A stretch of DNA of 64,000 bases from Chamaesiphon sp. 336R_metabinner_41. Its GTDB lineage: Bacteria; Cyanobacteriota; Cyanobacteriia; Cyanobacteriales; Chamaesiphonaceae. The DNA is taken from NCBI GenBank assembly GCA_025359915.1, contig JANYDE010000137.1, positions 31,445 to 95,444 of the forward strand, given 5' to 3'. This document shows, piece after piece, positions 7,874 through 17,400 of the stretch. Positions within the stretch are counted from its first letter, which is position 1. Each line of letters begins with the position of its first letter. The position numbers were made by a program, and so were the translations under genes. A model generated the notes under the pieces. That model saw only the letters and a program-made list of their open reading frames with translations. It was not told where the DNA came from and made no database searches.

Positions 7874-8965
7874 ATGTCAACATTGGCAGCGATCGGCGTT
7901 TTAGCAATATTAATTTTTGTACATGAGCTGGGACACTTTTTGGCAGCCAGATTACAGGGAATTTATGCCAATAAATTTTCGATCGGCTTTGGGCCAGTAT
8001 TATTAAAGTATCAAGGTAAGCAGACCGAATACGCGCTCCGTGCGCTACCTTTGGGTGGTTTTGTTGGCTTTCCCGATGACGATCCTGAGAGCGATATTCC
8101 ACCTACGGATCCTAATTTACTTAGCAATCGACCGATTCTCGATCGAGCAATTGTGATCAGTGCAGGAGTAATTGCCAATCTAATTTTCGCTTATTTCTTG
8201 CTCGTAGTCCAGGTCAGCGTGACGGGATTCCAACAAATTGATTATCATCCTGGCGTAGTCGTCGCTGGAATAGCTGACAGTTTGAGTACTGCGGCTGGGA
8301 AAGCGGGAATTCAGGCTAATGACGCGATTTTGGCGGTGAATCAAGAGCGATTAGGCGATGGTAAACCCGCAATTGTCAAATTGATGGCGGAGATCCAAAA
8401 TCATCCCAATCAACCAATTACCTTTGAGATCAAACGCGGTGAAAAGACATTAGATATTCAAGTTACGCCGGATGCTACCGCTGATGGTAAAGGACAAATC
8501 GGTGTTAAACTTGTGCCCAACGCTGATGTAATTGTGACTCGATCTCTAAATATCGGTGATGCACTTGCCAAGGGAGCTACCGAATTTGAACGAGTTATCA
8601 TACTTACCGTTCAAGGTTTAGCTCAACTAGTTACTAATTTTGGTGAAACTGCAACTCAAATTGCGGGACCGATTAAAATTGTTGAAATTGGCTCGAATAT
8701 TGCCGCAACAAATATCGCTGGATTGCTCCAATTCGGCGCACTAATCAGCATCAACTTAGCTGTAATGAACACTCTACCATTACCTGCTTTAGATGGCGGT
8801 CAACTGGCATTTCTATTGATTGAAGGATTGCTCGGTAAACCGTTACCCATGAAACTGCAAGAAACTGTGATGCAAACTGGTTTATTTTTACTGCTAGGAT
8901 TGGGGGTATTTCTGGTAATCCGCGACACTGCGAATCTTTCCAGTGTTCAACAATTCTTTAAGTAG
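7874..8965 (+). CDS. rseP: RIP-type site-2 metalloprotease
   Basis: An integral-membrane zinc protease that cleaves substrates within the membrane, such as anti-sigma factors. HELGH is at residues 17-21 in the first membrane span. A PDZ domain (about 115-205) contains GIADSLSTAAGKAGIQANDAI, and the third zinc ligand region is LPALDGGQL near residue 300. Its 363 residues fit the single-PDZ cyanobacterial form. It opens a same-strand run with the next genes, and the spacing of four bases to the following gene supports co-transcription. Confidence 0.92.
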   Translation: MSTLAAIGVLAILIFVHELGHFLAARLQGIYANKFSIGFGPVLLKYQGKQTEYALRALPLGGFVGFPDDDPESDIPPTDPNLLSNRPILDRAIVISAGVIANLIFAYFLLVVQVSVTGFQQIDYHPGVVVAGIADSLSTAAGKAGIQANDAILAVNQERLGDGKPAIVKLMAEIQNHPNQPITFEIKRGEKTLDIQVTPDATADGKGQIGVKLVPNADVIVTRSLNIGDALAKGATEFERVIILTVQGLAQLVTNFGETATQIAGPIKIVEIGSNIAATNIAGLLQFGALISINLAVMNTLPLPALDGGQLAFLLIEGLLGKPLPMKLQETVMQTGLFLLLGLGVFLVIRDTANLSSVQQFFK

Positions 8966-8969
8966 ATAA

Positions 8970-9920
8970 ATGGCAAAAAATAATTACGATCCAGTTGGTA
9001 CCCTGAGTATCGGTAATGTCATCACCACAGGTACCACTCTATATAAGTCCAACTTTAAACGTTATTTTCAGGTATCATTGCGAGCAACTGGTTGGTTGAT
9101 CGCAATCGGGTTTTCTGCGGTGATTGGGATACTTATTGGTGGTGTTTTGTCTGGAGTAACAAAGTCCTGGCTACTAACTATTCCATTAGGATTGGGATGG
9201 ATTGCGATCGTTCTATATTGTCTGGCTAAATATGCCACAAATCGAGCTGTAATTTGTCGTCTAGCCTATCAAGAAATCATCGATGCACCTGAAAGTGCTG
9301 AAGTTGCCACCAGACAATTGACACCACGTACCTGGAGCTTTCTGAGACTTTCCTGGTTGGTAGGCTTCTATCTGTGTTTAGTTGCCACGATTAGCTATAT
9401 TGGCTTGGGAATATTGGTAGTTATGGCGATCGGGGTAGCAATATATGGATTAAACTTATCGATCGAGAATCCCTTCATAATTGTGGGTATCGCGTTATTG
9501 ATAATTGGTGCCTTTTTAGTGTGGCTGGTAATTTTAATTCGCTACTATGCCTACTGGTTTATCGCCGAATTACCACTTGCGATCGAGCAAACTACATCAG
9601 CTAACTTTAGTATCAGTCGTAGCAATAAATTGAGTAGAACTGTGACCAGTAGGGTAGTATTAATTATCACAATCGCTTTTTTGATGACACTCCCGATTAG
9701 TGCGGTAGGTAGCGTACCTAGCTTCATCGGTCAAATTATGAGCAGTGTCAATATTTCTGGCGATCCATCAACACAAGCTATTGGGAAATCACTAGTTTCA
9801 TTGGGATTATTACTGAATCTACTCTCTGAACTATTTGTGATGCCATTTTGGCAGGCGATCAAAGCAATTGTTTATGCCGATCTCCGAAATCGAAGAGAAG
9901 GTGGCGATTTAATCATTTAG
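8970..9920 (+). CDS. Multi-span membrane protein of unknown function
   Basis: A 316-residue protein with about six hydrophobic segments. A soluble N-terminus (DPVGTLSIGNVITTGTTLYKSNFKRYFQVS) is followed by membrane pairs, and a cytoplasmic ending reads IKAIVYADLRNRREG. The overall layout resembles large membrane-domain families such as glycerophosphodiesterase membrane domains, but I cannot assign it firmly. It starts four bases after rseP and is followed by an RDD protein, so it may be part of a membrane-stress or envelope operon (inference). Confidence 0.65.
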   Translation: MAKNNYDPVGTLSIGNVITTGTTLYKSNFKRYFQVSLRATGWLIAIGFSAVIGILIGGVLSGVTKSWLLTIPLGLGWIAIVLYCLAKYATNRAVICRLAYQEIIDAPESAEVATRQLTPRTWSFLRLSWLVGFYLCLVATISYIGLGILVVMAIGVAIYGLNLSIENPFIIVGIALLIIGAFLVWLVILIRYYAYWFIAELPLAIEQTTSANFSISRSNKLSRTVTSRVVLIITIAFLMTLPISAVGSVPSFIGQIMSSVNISGDPSTQAIGKSLVSLGLLLNLLSELFVMPFWQAIKAIVYADLRNRREGGDLII

Positions 9921-9938
9921 GCATATTTGCTAACCAAA

Positions 9939-10709
9939 ATGAAATTCTTAAACCGAGTTAAATCCCAAACCCCAGAAAGTGTCGAACTAGAATTTGTCCT
10001 CGCTGGATTAGGCAATCGTATTTATGCCTTAAGTATCGATTACCTCATTTGGAGTTCGACATTATTGATCCTCTTGTTGGGGTGGGCTTTTATAATTAGT
10101 CAAATAAATTGGCTCCAATCAGAGCCGATTCGTCCGTGGGTTTCGGCAATCCAAATCTTAATTTTATTTGGCGTATATATTGGTTATTTTATTATCTTTG
10201 AAACCTTGTGGCGCGGACAAACTCCAGGCAAAAGGTATGTTAAAATTAGGGTGATTCGAGAAGACGCGCGCAATGTGGGCATCCAGCAATCAATCCTGCG
10301 ATCGTTGCTGCGTCCAGTTGACGATATTTTTTGTTTAGGCTTGTTATTAATTCTGTTCACAGCCCAAGAAAAACGGCTTGGTGATTGGGTAGCGGGAACG
10401 ATTCTAGTCCAAGAAGGACAAGCTATTACCAATCAACAAATTACTCTCTCACCAGCAGCTTCAGATCTAGCAGTGCGACTAATCGAAACTGGGAAAATTG
10501 CAGCAATTACGCCGCATGAATTTGCCACTATTCGTAAATATCTCTATCGTTATATAGGATTAGATCCAGCCATGAGAAATGAAGTTAGCGACAGATTGGC
10601 TCATCAACTATTACAGCGAATCGAACTCGAAAATCGACCACTGACAATGGATTCTCATCTGATGCTAGAATCAGTTTATCTCGCCTATCAACAGCAATTT
10701 AGGGAATAG
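9939..10709 (+). CDS. RDD-family membrane protein
   Basis: A protein of about 256 residues starting at MKFLNRVKS (9939). A TTG twelve bases upstream is a less likely start. The RDD motif is seen as AGLGNRIYALSIDYLIW, with a second conserved block RGQTPGKRYVKIRV and RSLLRPVDDIFCL. Two or three membrane spans precede a helical C-terminal domain of about 90 residues. RDD proteins are membrane transport-related or accessory proteins of uncertain role. It follows the membrane protein at 8970-9920 on the same strand. Confidence 0.82.
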   Translation: MKFLNRVKSQTPESVELEFVLAGLGNRIYALSIDYLIWSSTLLILLLGWAFIISQINWLQSEPIRPWVSAIQILILFGVYIGYFIIFETLWRGQTPGKRYVKIRVIREDARNVGIQQSILRSLLRPVDDIFCLGLLLILFTAQEKRLGDWVAGTILVQEGQAITNQQITLSPAASDLAVRLIETGKIAAITPHEFATIRKYLYRYIGLDPAMRNEVSDRLAHQLLQRIELENRPLTMDSHLMLESVYLAYQQQFRE

Positions 10710-10771
10710 GGAATTAATTGATAATTGATAATGCCGGAAAAGATACATACATATACATAAAATATAAATAT

Positions 10772-11425
10772 ATGCAAGCGATCGAATCAGAAGTTTATCA
10801 AGGGCAGTTTGGGACATTTACCATTACAGATCGAGATCGTCAGAGTGTGGTAATTTATCGCAGTGCTTTGATGGTGGCGGCGGTGAGTTTTGGGATTGGA
10901 ACAATTGCCGCATTATCACAATTTGGTCAGACGGAGGTTGTGAATTCTAATGTGTTAGATTTAATCACATTTTTGTATATTACCTTCTCCATTGGATTGG
11001 GGATTGCGCTGGCGATGATTCATATTTACATGGTAGTTTTACACCGTGCATTGCAATCATTTTTGGCAATTGGGAGTGTGAGTGCGATCGTTTGTTCGAT
11101 ATATTACCATCAACCAATTGGATCGATAGTTTATCAGCAGCCAATGACAATTTTAGGCGTGGGATTTACTTTCGCTGCACTAACGGGTATCTTTTTCAAG
11201 GAAGCCTTTTGTTTCAATCGCTTTGAAACGAAGATCCTCACATTTTTAGTTCCCATCTTATTATTAGGACATCTCACCAATCTACTTCCTCAGACTATTG
11301 AAGCCATATTATTAGCAATGTGGGCGGGATTATTCTTGATATTTGCCATCCGCAAAGCCATTCAAGCAATCCCACCCGATCTCGGTGATAAATCAGTATT
11401 TGAGTACCTGAAAAAACAGAAATAG
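10772..11425 (+). CDS. DUF2301-type integral membrane protein
   Basis: A cyanobacterial membrane protein of about 217 residues. The start MQAIESEVYQGQFGTFTITD (10772) matches the usual beginning of the DUF2301 family; an 18-codon upstream extension is AT-rich and unlikely to be translated. Six hydrophobic segments are visible between residues 30 and 205, with GFTFAALTGIFFKEAFCFNR near the middle. Function is unknown. The gene lies downstream of the RDD gene on the same strand. Confidence 0.8.
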   Translation: MQAIESEVYQGQFGTFTITDRDRQSVVIYRSALMVAAVSFGIGTIAALSQFGQTEVVNSNVLDLITFLYITFSIGLGIALAMIHIYMVVLHRALQSFLAIGSVSAIVCSIYYHQPIGSIVYQQPMTILGVGFTFAALTGIFFKEAFCFNRFETKILTFLVPILLLGHLTNLLPQTIEAILLAMWAGLFLIFAIRKAIQAIPPDLGDKSVFEYLKKQK

Positions 11426-11516
11426 CCGAATAATTCAGCAATTTTAGATTAAAAAATACAAGCATATAATCTAGATGCTAGGCTAATTCATATCAATTAT
11501 TAATTATTAATTATCC

Positions 11517-12212
11517 ATGTACAGTTCTTTACCAATACAATCGCATGATTGGTCGATTGAGATCGATCGAGTCAAACAAAGATTCGATCGAGAATTTAAA
11601 CAAGAAGCCTTCGATTTGCCAGCAGAAGTAGAAGCAATGCCAATTTTTCGAGAGTGGATTGCTCATAATCTCACAGCAAAGATTACTTCACCATTTTGGG
11701 AATTAGCCGAATTCAAAAAGAATCACCGTTGCTTAGATATTGGCTGTGGCGTTAGCTTTTTAGTATATAATTGGCGGGAATGGGAAACCTATTTTTATGG
11801 ACAAGAAATCAGCATCGTGTCACGTAATGCCCTCAACTCAAGAGGGCCACAATTAAACTCTAAATTATTTAAAGGCGTGCAATCTGGAGCCGCCCATCAA
11901 TTACACTATGAGGAGGGTATGTTCGATCGAGTAATTGCGACTGGATTTAGTTGTTACTATCCACCAGAGTATTGGAAACTAGTACTTCAGGAAGTAAAAA
12001 GAGTCCTGAAACCAGATGGAATATTTATCTTTGATGCGATCGATCCAGATGCCGAATTAGCTGAAAATTGGGCAATTTTAGAGATGTATTTAGGTGCTGA
12101 AGTATTTTTGTCATCTCTAGATCAGTTCACAGAGATAATCAAAGAAGTTGGTGGTCGAGTTTCATCCACCAAATCAGGAGAATTGTTTCAGATGTATCAA
12201 GTTAGCTTTTAA
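11517..12212 (+). CDS. Class I SAM-dependent methyltransferase
   Basis: A 231-residue protein. The SAM-binding motif I is CLDIGCGVSFLV (about residues 73-84), the post-I acidic position lies in YFYGQEIS, and LQEVKRVLKPDGIFIFDAID is the conserved motif following strand 5. This is a Methyltransf_11-like fold. About 70 residues precede the domain. The substrate cannot be inferred. A strong hairpin follows before the convergent tmRNA gene. Confidence 0.8.
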   Translation: MYSSLPIQSHDWSIEIDRVKQRFDREFKQEAFDLPAEVEAMPIFREWIAHNLTAKITSPFWELAEFKKNHRCLDIGCGVSFLVYNWREWETYFYGQEISIVSRNALNSRGPQLNSKLFKGVQSGAAHQLHYEEGMFDRVIATGFSCYYPPEYWKLVLQEVKRVLKPDGIFIFDAIDPDAELAENWAILEMYLGAEVFLSSLDQFTEIIKEVGGRVSSTKSGELFQMYQVSF

Positions 12213-12276
12213 TCCAATCGGTCATTTACCACATTTAATTTGGTAGAAAACACTACATTTCCAACCAATTAAATTA

Positions 12277-12310
12277 AGAACCCGATCGAAACTAATCTCG
12301 ATCGGGTTCT
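12277..12310. terminator. Bidirectional terminator between methyltransferase and ssrA
   Basis: A perfect 13-bp stem, AGAACCCGATCGA / TCGATCGGGTTCT, with an eight-base loop. It lies between the stop of the plus-strand methyltransferase and the 3' end of the minus-strand tmRNA, so it can serve both. Confidence 0.75.
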
Positions 12311-12319
12311 AAGTTATTA

Positions 12320-12715
12320 TGGAGCTGGGCAGAGTCGAACTGCCGTCCGCCCTGGGTATTAACTTTCCGCTCATTCACAGGTATAGTCTATCTAATCCTC
12401 AAGACGGGAGTGACCAATTATCCCTGGTCGCAGGATTCTCTGATGAATCTTAGCTATCGAACCTACCAGAGACGGTGAGATAGAGCATCCGTTGGGGGTT
12501 ATCTATAGTAATTAACGGAGTCATACTATAAATGCTCGAACTTAGAAATTAATCTTAAGCGTTTTTTTAAGCAGCTACAGGAGCGGCTTTACGAGCGAAA
12601 GGTACAATGTTGTTTGCATCTATATTTATTTGAGCCGATATTAACGAGAGTGGACTCCCTCTCGACCTGCATCACAGTGCAGCTTTCGCCAACACGTCGA
12701 AACCTTTACAGCCCC
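12320..12715 (-). ncRNA. ssrA: tmRNA (transfer-messenger RNA)
   Basis: Rescues stalled ribosomes. On the minus strand the 5' end GGGGCTGTAAAGGTTTCGAC and the 3' end GGTTCGACTC-type T-arm ending CAGCTCCA pair to form the tRNA-like acceptor (GGGGCUG with CAGCUCC). The CCA end is not encoded. The tag reading frame at 12617-12567 encodes ANNIVPFARKAAPVAA with a TAA stop, a typical cyanobacterial tag. It is a one-piece, not permuted, gene of 396 nt with pseudoknot-like G-rich segments after the tag. Confidence 0.96.
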
Positions 12716-12833
12716 AAGTCTCTTTATTATATAGTGTTTTGCGGGAATTGTCATGAGGGGGCGAGGCGACTGGGAGACTGGGGGAGAAAATATATCCCCT
12801 ATTACCTATTACCTATTACCTATCCCCCTCCTC

Positions 12834-14153
12834 ATGAAACTCCTCTGTATCAGCAACGGACATGGTGAAGATGCAATCGCCTTACCTGTCTTACAAGAAT
12901 TGCGCAAACTATCCCCATCCGCAGAAATAGTCACATTGCCGATCGTGGGTGTGGGGAAGGCGTATAGTAATAATGGTTTCTCGATCGCAGGGAATGTCCA
13001 AACGATGCCGTCGGGGGGATTTCTGAATCAAGATAATCGCCAATTGGTGCGGGATTTGCGCGGGGGATTGGCGGGATTGACGATCGACCAAATTCGGACT
13101 GTTCGCAATTGGGCGAAGTCTGGTGGTAAAATTCTGGCGGTGGGTGATATTGTGCCGTTATTATTTGCCTGGATGAGTGGGGCTGATTATGCTTTTATCG
13201 GTACGGCAAAATCGGAGTATTATATTCGGGATAGTCAGGGACAGATTTTACCATCGCAGCAGGATTCGATCGAGGTAAAAACCGGATCTTATTATTTTCC
13301 GTGGGAGCGGTGGTTATTAAGTCGGGATAGATGTCAGGCGGTATTTCCAAGAGATAAATTAACTACTGAAAATCTGTGCCAATACCAGATTCCGGCTTTC
13401 GATTTGGGAAATCCGATGACGGATGGAGTATCGACAGATCCCAATCTACCAATATTTTATCCATCTAAATCAGCCAAGCAACCCCTCGTTGTCACATTAC
13501 TTCCTGGCTCGCGTCCGCCAGAAGCTTATGGGAATTGGAAACAAATACTTATCGCTGTAAATAGCCTGATTCCGGTCTTTAACCAGCGGGAAATCATCTG
13601 TTTGGCTGCAATTACCCCGACCTTAGATTTAGATATCTTACAAGGCAATTTGGATGAATTGGGATGGATGCAAACGATTGCCGTTCGCGAAGCGTCTCGA
13701 AGAGAAGGCAGGTTTTCAACCAACGATCCTGCTGCTGAGTTAATTAGTCTCATTCCCGATGCGAGGGCGATTTATTATCGACGAGATCATTCGACGATCG
13801 TGATTAGCACTCAAGCTTATTCACAGTGTATGCGATCGGGGGACTGTGCGATCGCGATGGCGGGTACGGCGACGGAACAGTTTATCGGATTGGGTAAACC
13901 TGCATTTATCATTCCAGGTGCTGGCCCTCAGTTTACACCAGCTTTTGCCGAAGCTCAAACTCGACTATTGGGTGAGTCGGTGATTCTAGTACCTCAGGCG
14001 CAGGATCTGGGGGTGGAAATGCAGCGATTATTAGCGCAACCCGATAAGTTAAGATCGATTTATCAGAATGGACTATTACGCATGGGTACGCCTGGTGCTG
14101 CGAAACGAATTGCAGCGTGTTTGATGGGAATAATGGGTAGGGGTAATTCATGA
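12834..14153 (+). CDS. LpxB-related glycosyltransferase (lipid-A-disaccharide synthase-like), copy A
   Basis: A 439-residue protein starting at MKLLCISNGHGED (12834); a longer upstream frame is translated low-complexity spacer. SNGHGEDAIALPVL, LPIVGVGKAYSN, AVGDIVPLLFAW, VTLLPGSRPPEAYGNW and GTATEQFIGLGKPAFIIPG are the blocks of the cyanobacterial LpxB-related family. The likely reaction is sugar transfer to a lipid acceptor. Residues encoded near 13683-13710 (REASRREGR) come from a palindromic repeat inserted in frame. The TGA stop lies within another palindrome at the 3' end. A homologue lies at 15965-17197. Confidence 0.82.
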   Translation: MKLLCISNGHGEDAIALPVLQELRKLSPSAEIVTLPIVGVGKAYSNNGFSIAGNVQTMPSGGFLNQDNRQLVRDLRGGLAGLTIDQIRTVRNWAKSGGKILAVGDIVPLLFAWMSGADYAFIGTAKSEYYIRDSQGQILPSQQDSIEVKTGSYYFPWERWLLSRDRCQAVFPRDKLTTENLCQYQIPAFDLGNPMTDGVSTDPNLPIFYPSKSAKQPLVVTLLPGSRPPEAYGNWKQILIAVNSLIPVFNQREIICLAAITPTLDLDILQGNLDELGWMQTIAVREASRREGRFSTNDPAAELISLIPDARAIYYRRDHSTIVISTQAYSQCMRSGDCAIAMAGTATEQFIGLGKPAFIIPGAGPQFTPAFAEAQTRLLGESVILVPQAQDLGVEMQRLLAQPDKLRSIYQNGLLRMGTPGAAKRIAACLMGIMGRGNS

Positions 14154-14164
14154 ATTACCCCACC
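14137..14164. repeat. GTAGGGG-ended palindrome at a gene's stop codon
   Basis: Contains TAGGGGTAATTCATGAATTACCCC, whose centre is at 14150/14151. The TGA stop of the preceding gene is part of the palindrome. It is a variant of the family at 26551, 31543 and 62115. Confidence 0.8.
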
Positions 14165-14234
14165 AATCCGTTGCGAACAAACCAAAAGCTGATAGCGTCT
14201 AATAAGTAAATCATTTAGCGATCGAGTAAGTCTT

Positions 14235-15962
14235 TTGAAGCAGCGTTCTAATTATTGGCAAATTCTCCCTTATCTTCGTCCCCATTGGCGGATGATTAGC
14301 GGCGGCTTAATATGTGTGATTATCTTTAGCCTATTTTCGCCACTGATGGCATCTTTGGCGGGGGATATTTCCAAGTATTTGGGAGATGGTAATGTCAAGT
14401 TATTAATTAAATTTGCTCTAATTGGTGGGTTGATTTATATCCTGCGGGGTATTGCTCAGTATGGGCAAGATTCACTGATGGCGAAGGTGGCATTTACTGT
14501 GACATTGGATTTACGAAAACGGGTATATGCTCATCTGTTAAAAGTGGGTTCAGCATATACCCAGACTGTCCAAACTGGCGATCTAGCTTATAGATTGACA
14601 GAAGATGTCGATCGAGTTGCGGAAGTTATCTATAAGATTTTTCATCAATTTATTCCCTGTGTTTTACAGCTAGTTCTAATCCTGGGATATTTGGTCTGTG
14701 TGAATTGGCAATTGACAATTTCGGTATTTATTCTGTTGCCAATTATCTCGATTATCGTCGGTTGGTTTGGCGATAAATTGCAGAAGTTTTCCCTCCGCAG
14801 TCAAAATCGCACATCCGATTTAGCTTCCCTAATTACTGAGTTTACTGGGAACATGCGATCGATCCAAGCATTTGCCGCTGAGGATTATGCTAATTATCGA
14901 TTTGGACAGGAAGCCGAATTAAATTACTTAGCCAAATATGGGACGGAGCATCTCAAAGCTTTTCAATTTCCGATTATTAGTTTTATCCAAGTATCGAGTA
15001 TTCTATTTCTATTTGTCTTAGCTGGTTGGCAGATTTCTCTGGGTAATTTAACTAGCAGTGTATTCGTCAGTTATATTATTGCCATTGCCTTATTAATCGA
15101 TCCGATCGCGATTACTACTGGCAATTATAATGATATCAAGCAATCGGAAGCTTCTGTCGATCGAGTGTTTGAATTATTTCAGATTCCGGTGACAATTACC
15201 GAAAAAGCTGACGCGATCAAGTTGCCACGCATAACAGGTACGATTGACTATCATCGAGTCAGCTTTGGATATACGCCCGAACAACCAATTATCAAATCAT
15301 TTGACCTTCAGATTCAACCAGGCGAAACCACTGCCCTGGTCGGGGCTTCTGGGGCAGGCAAAAGCACGATTCTGAGCTTATTAAACCGCTTCCACGATGT
15401 CTCATCTGGCAGCATCTCGATCGATGGCATCGATATCCGCGATGTCACTCTCAAAAGTCTGCGTTGTCAAATTGGGATCGTGCCTCAAGATACAGTTTTA
15501 CTCTCTGGATCGATCGCTCAAAATATCGCATTCGGACAGACAGAATTCGATATTAAAGAAGTAGAAGAAGCAGCTAAAATCGCCAATGCCCATCAGTTTA
15601 TCTCTCAACTTCCCCAAGGCTATTATACATACGTCGGCGAAAAGGGAACAACACTATCAGGCGGACAAAAACAACGAATTGCGATCGCTAGAGCCGTATT
15701 ATTTAATCCTCGGATTCTGATTTTAGATGAAGCAACTTCCGCGCTAGATTCTGAATCAGAAGCCTTAGTCCAAGAAGCACTCGAACGCATCATGGCAGAT
15801 CGTACAGTATTTATCATCGCTCATCGTCTGGCGACAGTGCGAAAAGCCGATCGAATTTTAGTCATCGAAAATGGCGAAATTATCGAAGCTGGTACTCATC
15901 CCGAACTGCTCGATAAAACTGGGCGGTATGCAGAGTTTTATGCTCGACAATTTAGCGAGTAG
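14235..15962 (+). CDS. MsbA-type ABC exporter (fused membrane and ATPase domains)
   Basis: A 575-residue half-transporter. The membrane domain (about residues 1-310) has six spans. The ATPase domain shows Walker A GASGAGKST, Q-loop GIVPQDT, signature LSGGQKQR, Walker B ILILDEATSALD and the H-loop IIAHRLATV. Such proteins flip lipids or glycolipids, or export peptides. The start is TTG at 14235 after GAGTAAG. Its position between two LpxB-related glycosyltransferases suggests export of the glycolipid they make (inference). Confidence 0.9.
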   Translation: MKQRSNYWQILPYLRPHWRMISGGLICVIIFSLFSPLMASLAGDISKYLGDGNVKLLIKFALIGGLIYILRGIAQYGQDSLMAKVAFTVTLDLRKRVYAHLLKVGSAYTQTVQTGDLAYRLTEDVDRVAEVIYKIFHQFIPCVLQLVLILGYLVCVNWQLTISVFILLPIISIIVGWFGDKLQKFSLRSQNRTSDLASLITEFTGNMRSIQAFAAEDYANYRFGQEAELNYLAKYGTEHLKAFQFPIISFIQVSSILFLFVLAGWQISLGNLTSSVFVSYIIAIALLIDPIAITTGNYNDIKQSEASVDRVFELFQIPVTITEKADAIKLPRITGTIDYHRVSFGYTPEQPIIKSFDLQIQPGETTALVGASGAGKSTILSLLNRFHDVSSGSISIDGIDIRDVTLKSLRCQIGIVPQDTVLLSGSIAQNIAFGQTEFDIKEVEEAAKIANAHQFISQLPQGYYTYVGEKGTTLSGGQKQRIAIARAVLFNPRILILDEATSALDSESEALVQEALERIMADRTVFIIAHRLATVRKADRILVIENGEIIEAGTHPELLDKTGRYAEFYARQFSE

Positions 15963-15964
15963 AA

Positions 15965-17197
15965 TTATGGATATGTATCGGTTTTCAAAAATAAATCGCT
16001 GAAAACCCGCGCCATTGCGTCGCCGCCACCAGAATTACCAATTCGCTCCAAGCCATTTGCTCGACATTGAGCAAGGTATTCTTGATCCTCTAAGGTGCGA
16101 TAGATGGCTTGCGCTGCTTCGGTAATTGTTGCGGCGGTAGCTGGTTTGGTACCGATGGTTTGCACCGAAGATCCGAGTAAACGCATTTGCGCTTCGGCGA
16201 AAACATAGGTAAACTGAGGCCCAGCACTAGGAATCTGAATAATTGGTTTGCCTAATCCGACTGCTTGTTCGATCGCAGTGCCAGCCATGCCCGCAACTAG
16301 ATCGCACTGCTGTAAAATATCTGCAAAGGCATCATAAATGCACCGTAACCGCATCTGATGTTCGGGATGAGTTAAATCACCTGTGGGATAATACTCCCAC
16401 CCCCTTTGCTCGGCTAGCTGTTGGAGCGGAATCATTCCGGTTGCATCGGGTAAACATAAATTCGGGGTGACGGCGGCGCAAAATTGAATCCCATCGGGAA
16501 AGAGGGGAGTTGTCGCAATTGCTAGATCCAGCAGTAGCTGTAAATTAGTTCCGGCTTCGGGTAATCTACTCCCTGGTAATAATGCAACTAGGGGTATATT
16601 TGGTAATAACTGTAAGTCTTTCCCTGTCAATTCCAACGCATCCATCGCCGGAAAACCAACAAAGATGGCTTTACTATACCCCTGATTATTCAACATCTGG
16701 GCTGTATATCGATCGCGTGTAAATATCTGCCGACATCGATCGGATTTTAGCAGCCAATCGGTAAGGAGGGGAAATTTCATCCGATCTTCATAGTATGCGG
16801 AACTCGATACCATAAATGAGATATATGGTTTACCTGTGAGATAGGCACCTAATAAAACGACGACATCGCCGACGGCTAAAATTGCGGTACAATCACGACC
16901 ATATTTACGAATAGCCTGAATCTGTCGCCACAGCAAGGTAAATAAACCAGACTTCACATCGTCTAGCAATTTCAACCTGTCGCTATACACAAATCCACCT
17001 GATGGTAAGGCTTCCGTTGGGCCGATAATATGTACATCTAAATTGCGATAAGCGTTACCATATCCAACAATCGGCATTGCACCGATTTCTACTTGTGGTT
17101 GTTGTTGACGCAATGCTTTTAATATTTGAATGGCGTTAAGATCTTCTCCATGTCCATTACTGAGGAATAAAATTTTTTTGGTTGCTTGGCTGCTCAT
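15965..17197 (-). CDS. LpxB-related glycosyltransferase, copy B
   Basis: A 410-residue paralogue of the 12834-14153 gene. Matching blocks are LFLSNGHGEDLNAI, MPIVGYGNAYRN, LPSGGFVYSD, AVGDVVVLLGAYLTG, LLPGSRLPEAGTN and GTAIEQAVGLGKPIIQIPSAGPQFT. The start is taken at MSSQATKK (17197); the frame remains open for 61 more codons through spacer sequence. It converges on the ABC exporter, with two bases between the stops. The two copies have diverged clearly, so they probably use different substrates. Confidence 0.82.
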   Translation of the reverse strand: MSSQATKKILFLSNGHGEDLNAIQILKALRQQQPQVEIGAMPIVGYGNAYRNLDVHIIGPTEALPSGGFVYSDRLKLLDDVKSGLFTLLWRQIQAIRKYGRDCTAILAVGDVVVLLGAYLTGKPYISFMVSSSAYYEDRMKFPLLTDWLLKSDRCRQIFTRDRYTAQMLNNQGYSKAIFVGFPAMDALELTGKDLQLLPNIPLVALLPGSRLPEAGTNLQLLLDLAIATTPLFPDGIQFCAAVTPNLCLPDATGMIPLQQLAEQRGWEYYPTGDLTHPEHQMRLRCIYDAFADILQQCDLVAGMAGTAIEQAVGLGKPIIQIPSAGPQFTYVFAEAQMRLLGSSVQTIGTKPATAATITEAAQAIYRTLEDQEYLAQCRANGLERIGNSGGGDAMARVFSDLFLKTDTYP

Positions 17198-17313
17198 TTT
17201 TTTTAACCGCAGCGGTGCGCGCTTGCCTTTGTTCCCCGACAGTATAGCGCAACAAGACAGAGGCGCAGAGGACGCAGAGAGAATACTAGTATGAATCACA
17301 GTTAAGATGCTGT

Positions 17314-17385
17314 AGGGGCAGGTTTGTGCGAGGGATTGCCTACCTGAAAATAAGTCTAAAACAAAACCTGCCCTAACCACTCTAG
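17314..17385. repeat. MITE-like element with GTAGGGGCAGGTTT ends
   Basis: A 72-base segment starting GTAGGGGCAGGTTT and ending AAACCTGCCCTA, nearly the reverse complement. The same terminal sequence bounds the 105-bp units at 5674-5883 and a degenerate copy near 35350. Confidence 0.6.
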
Positions 17386-17400
17386 TAAAGATGGTATGTT

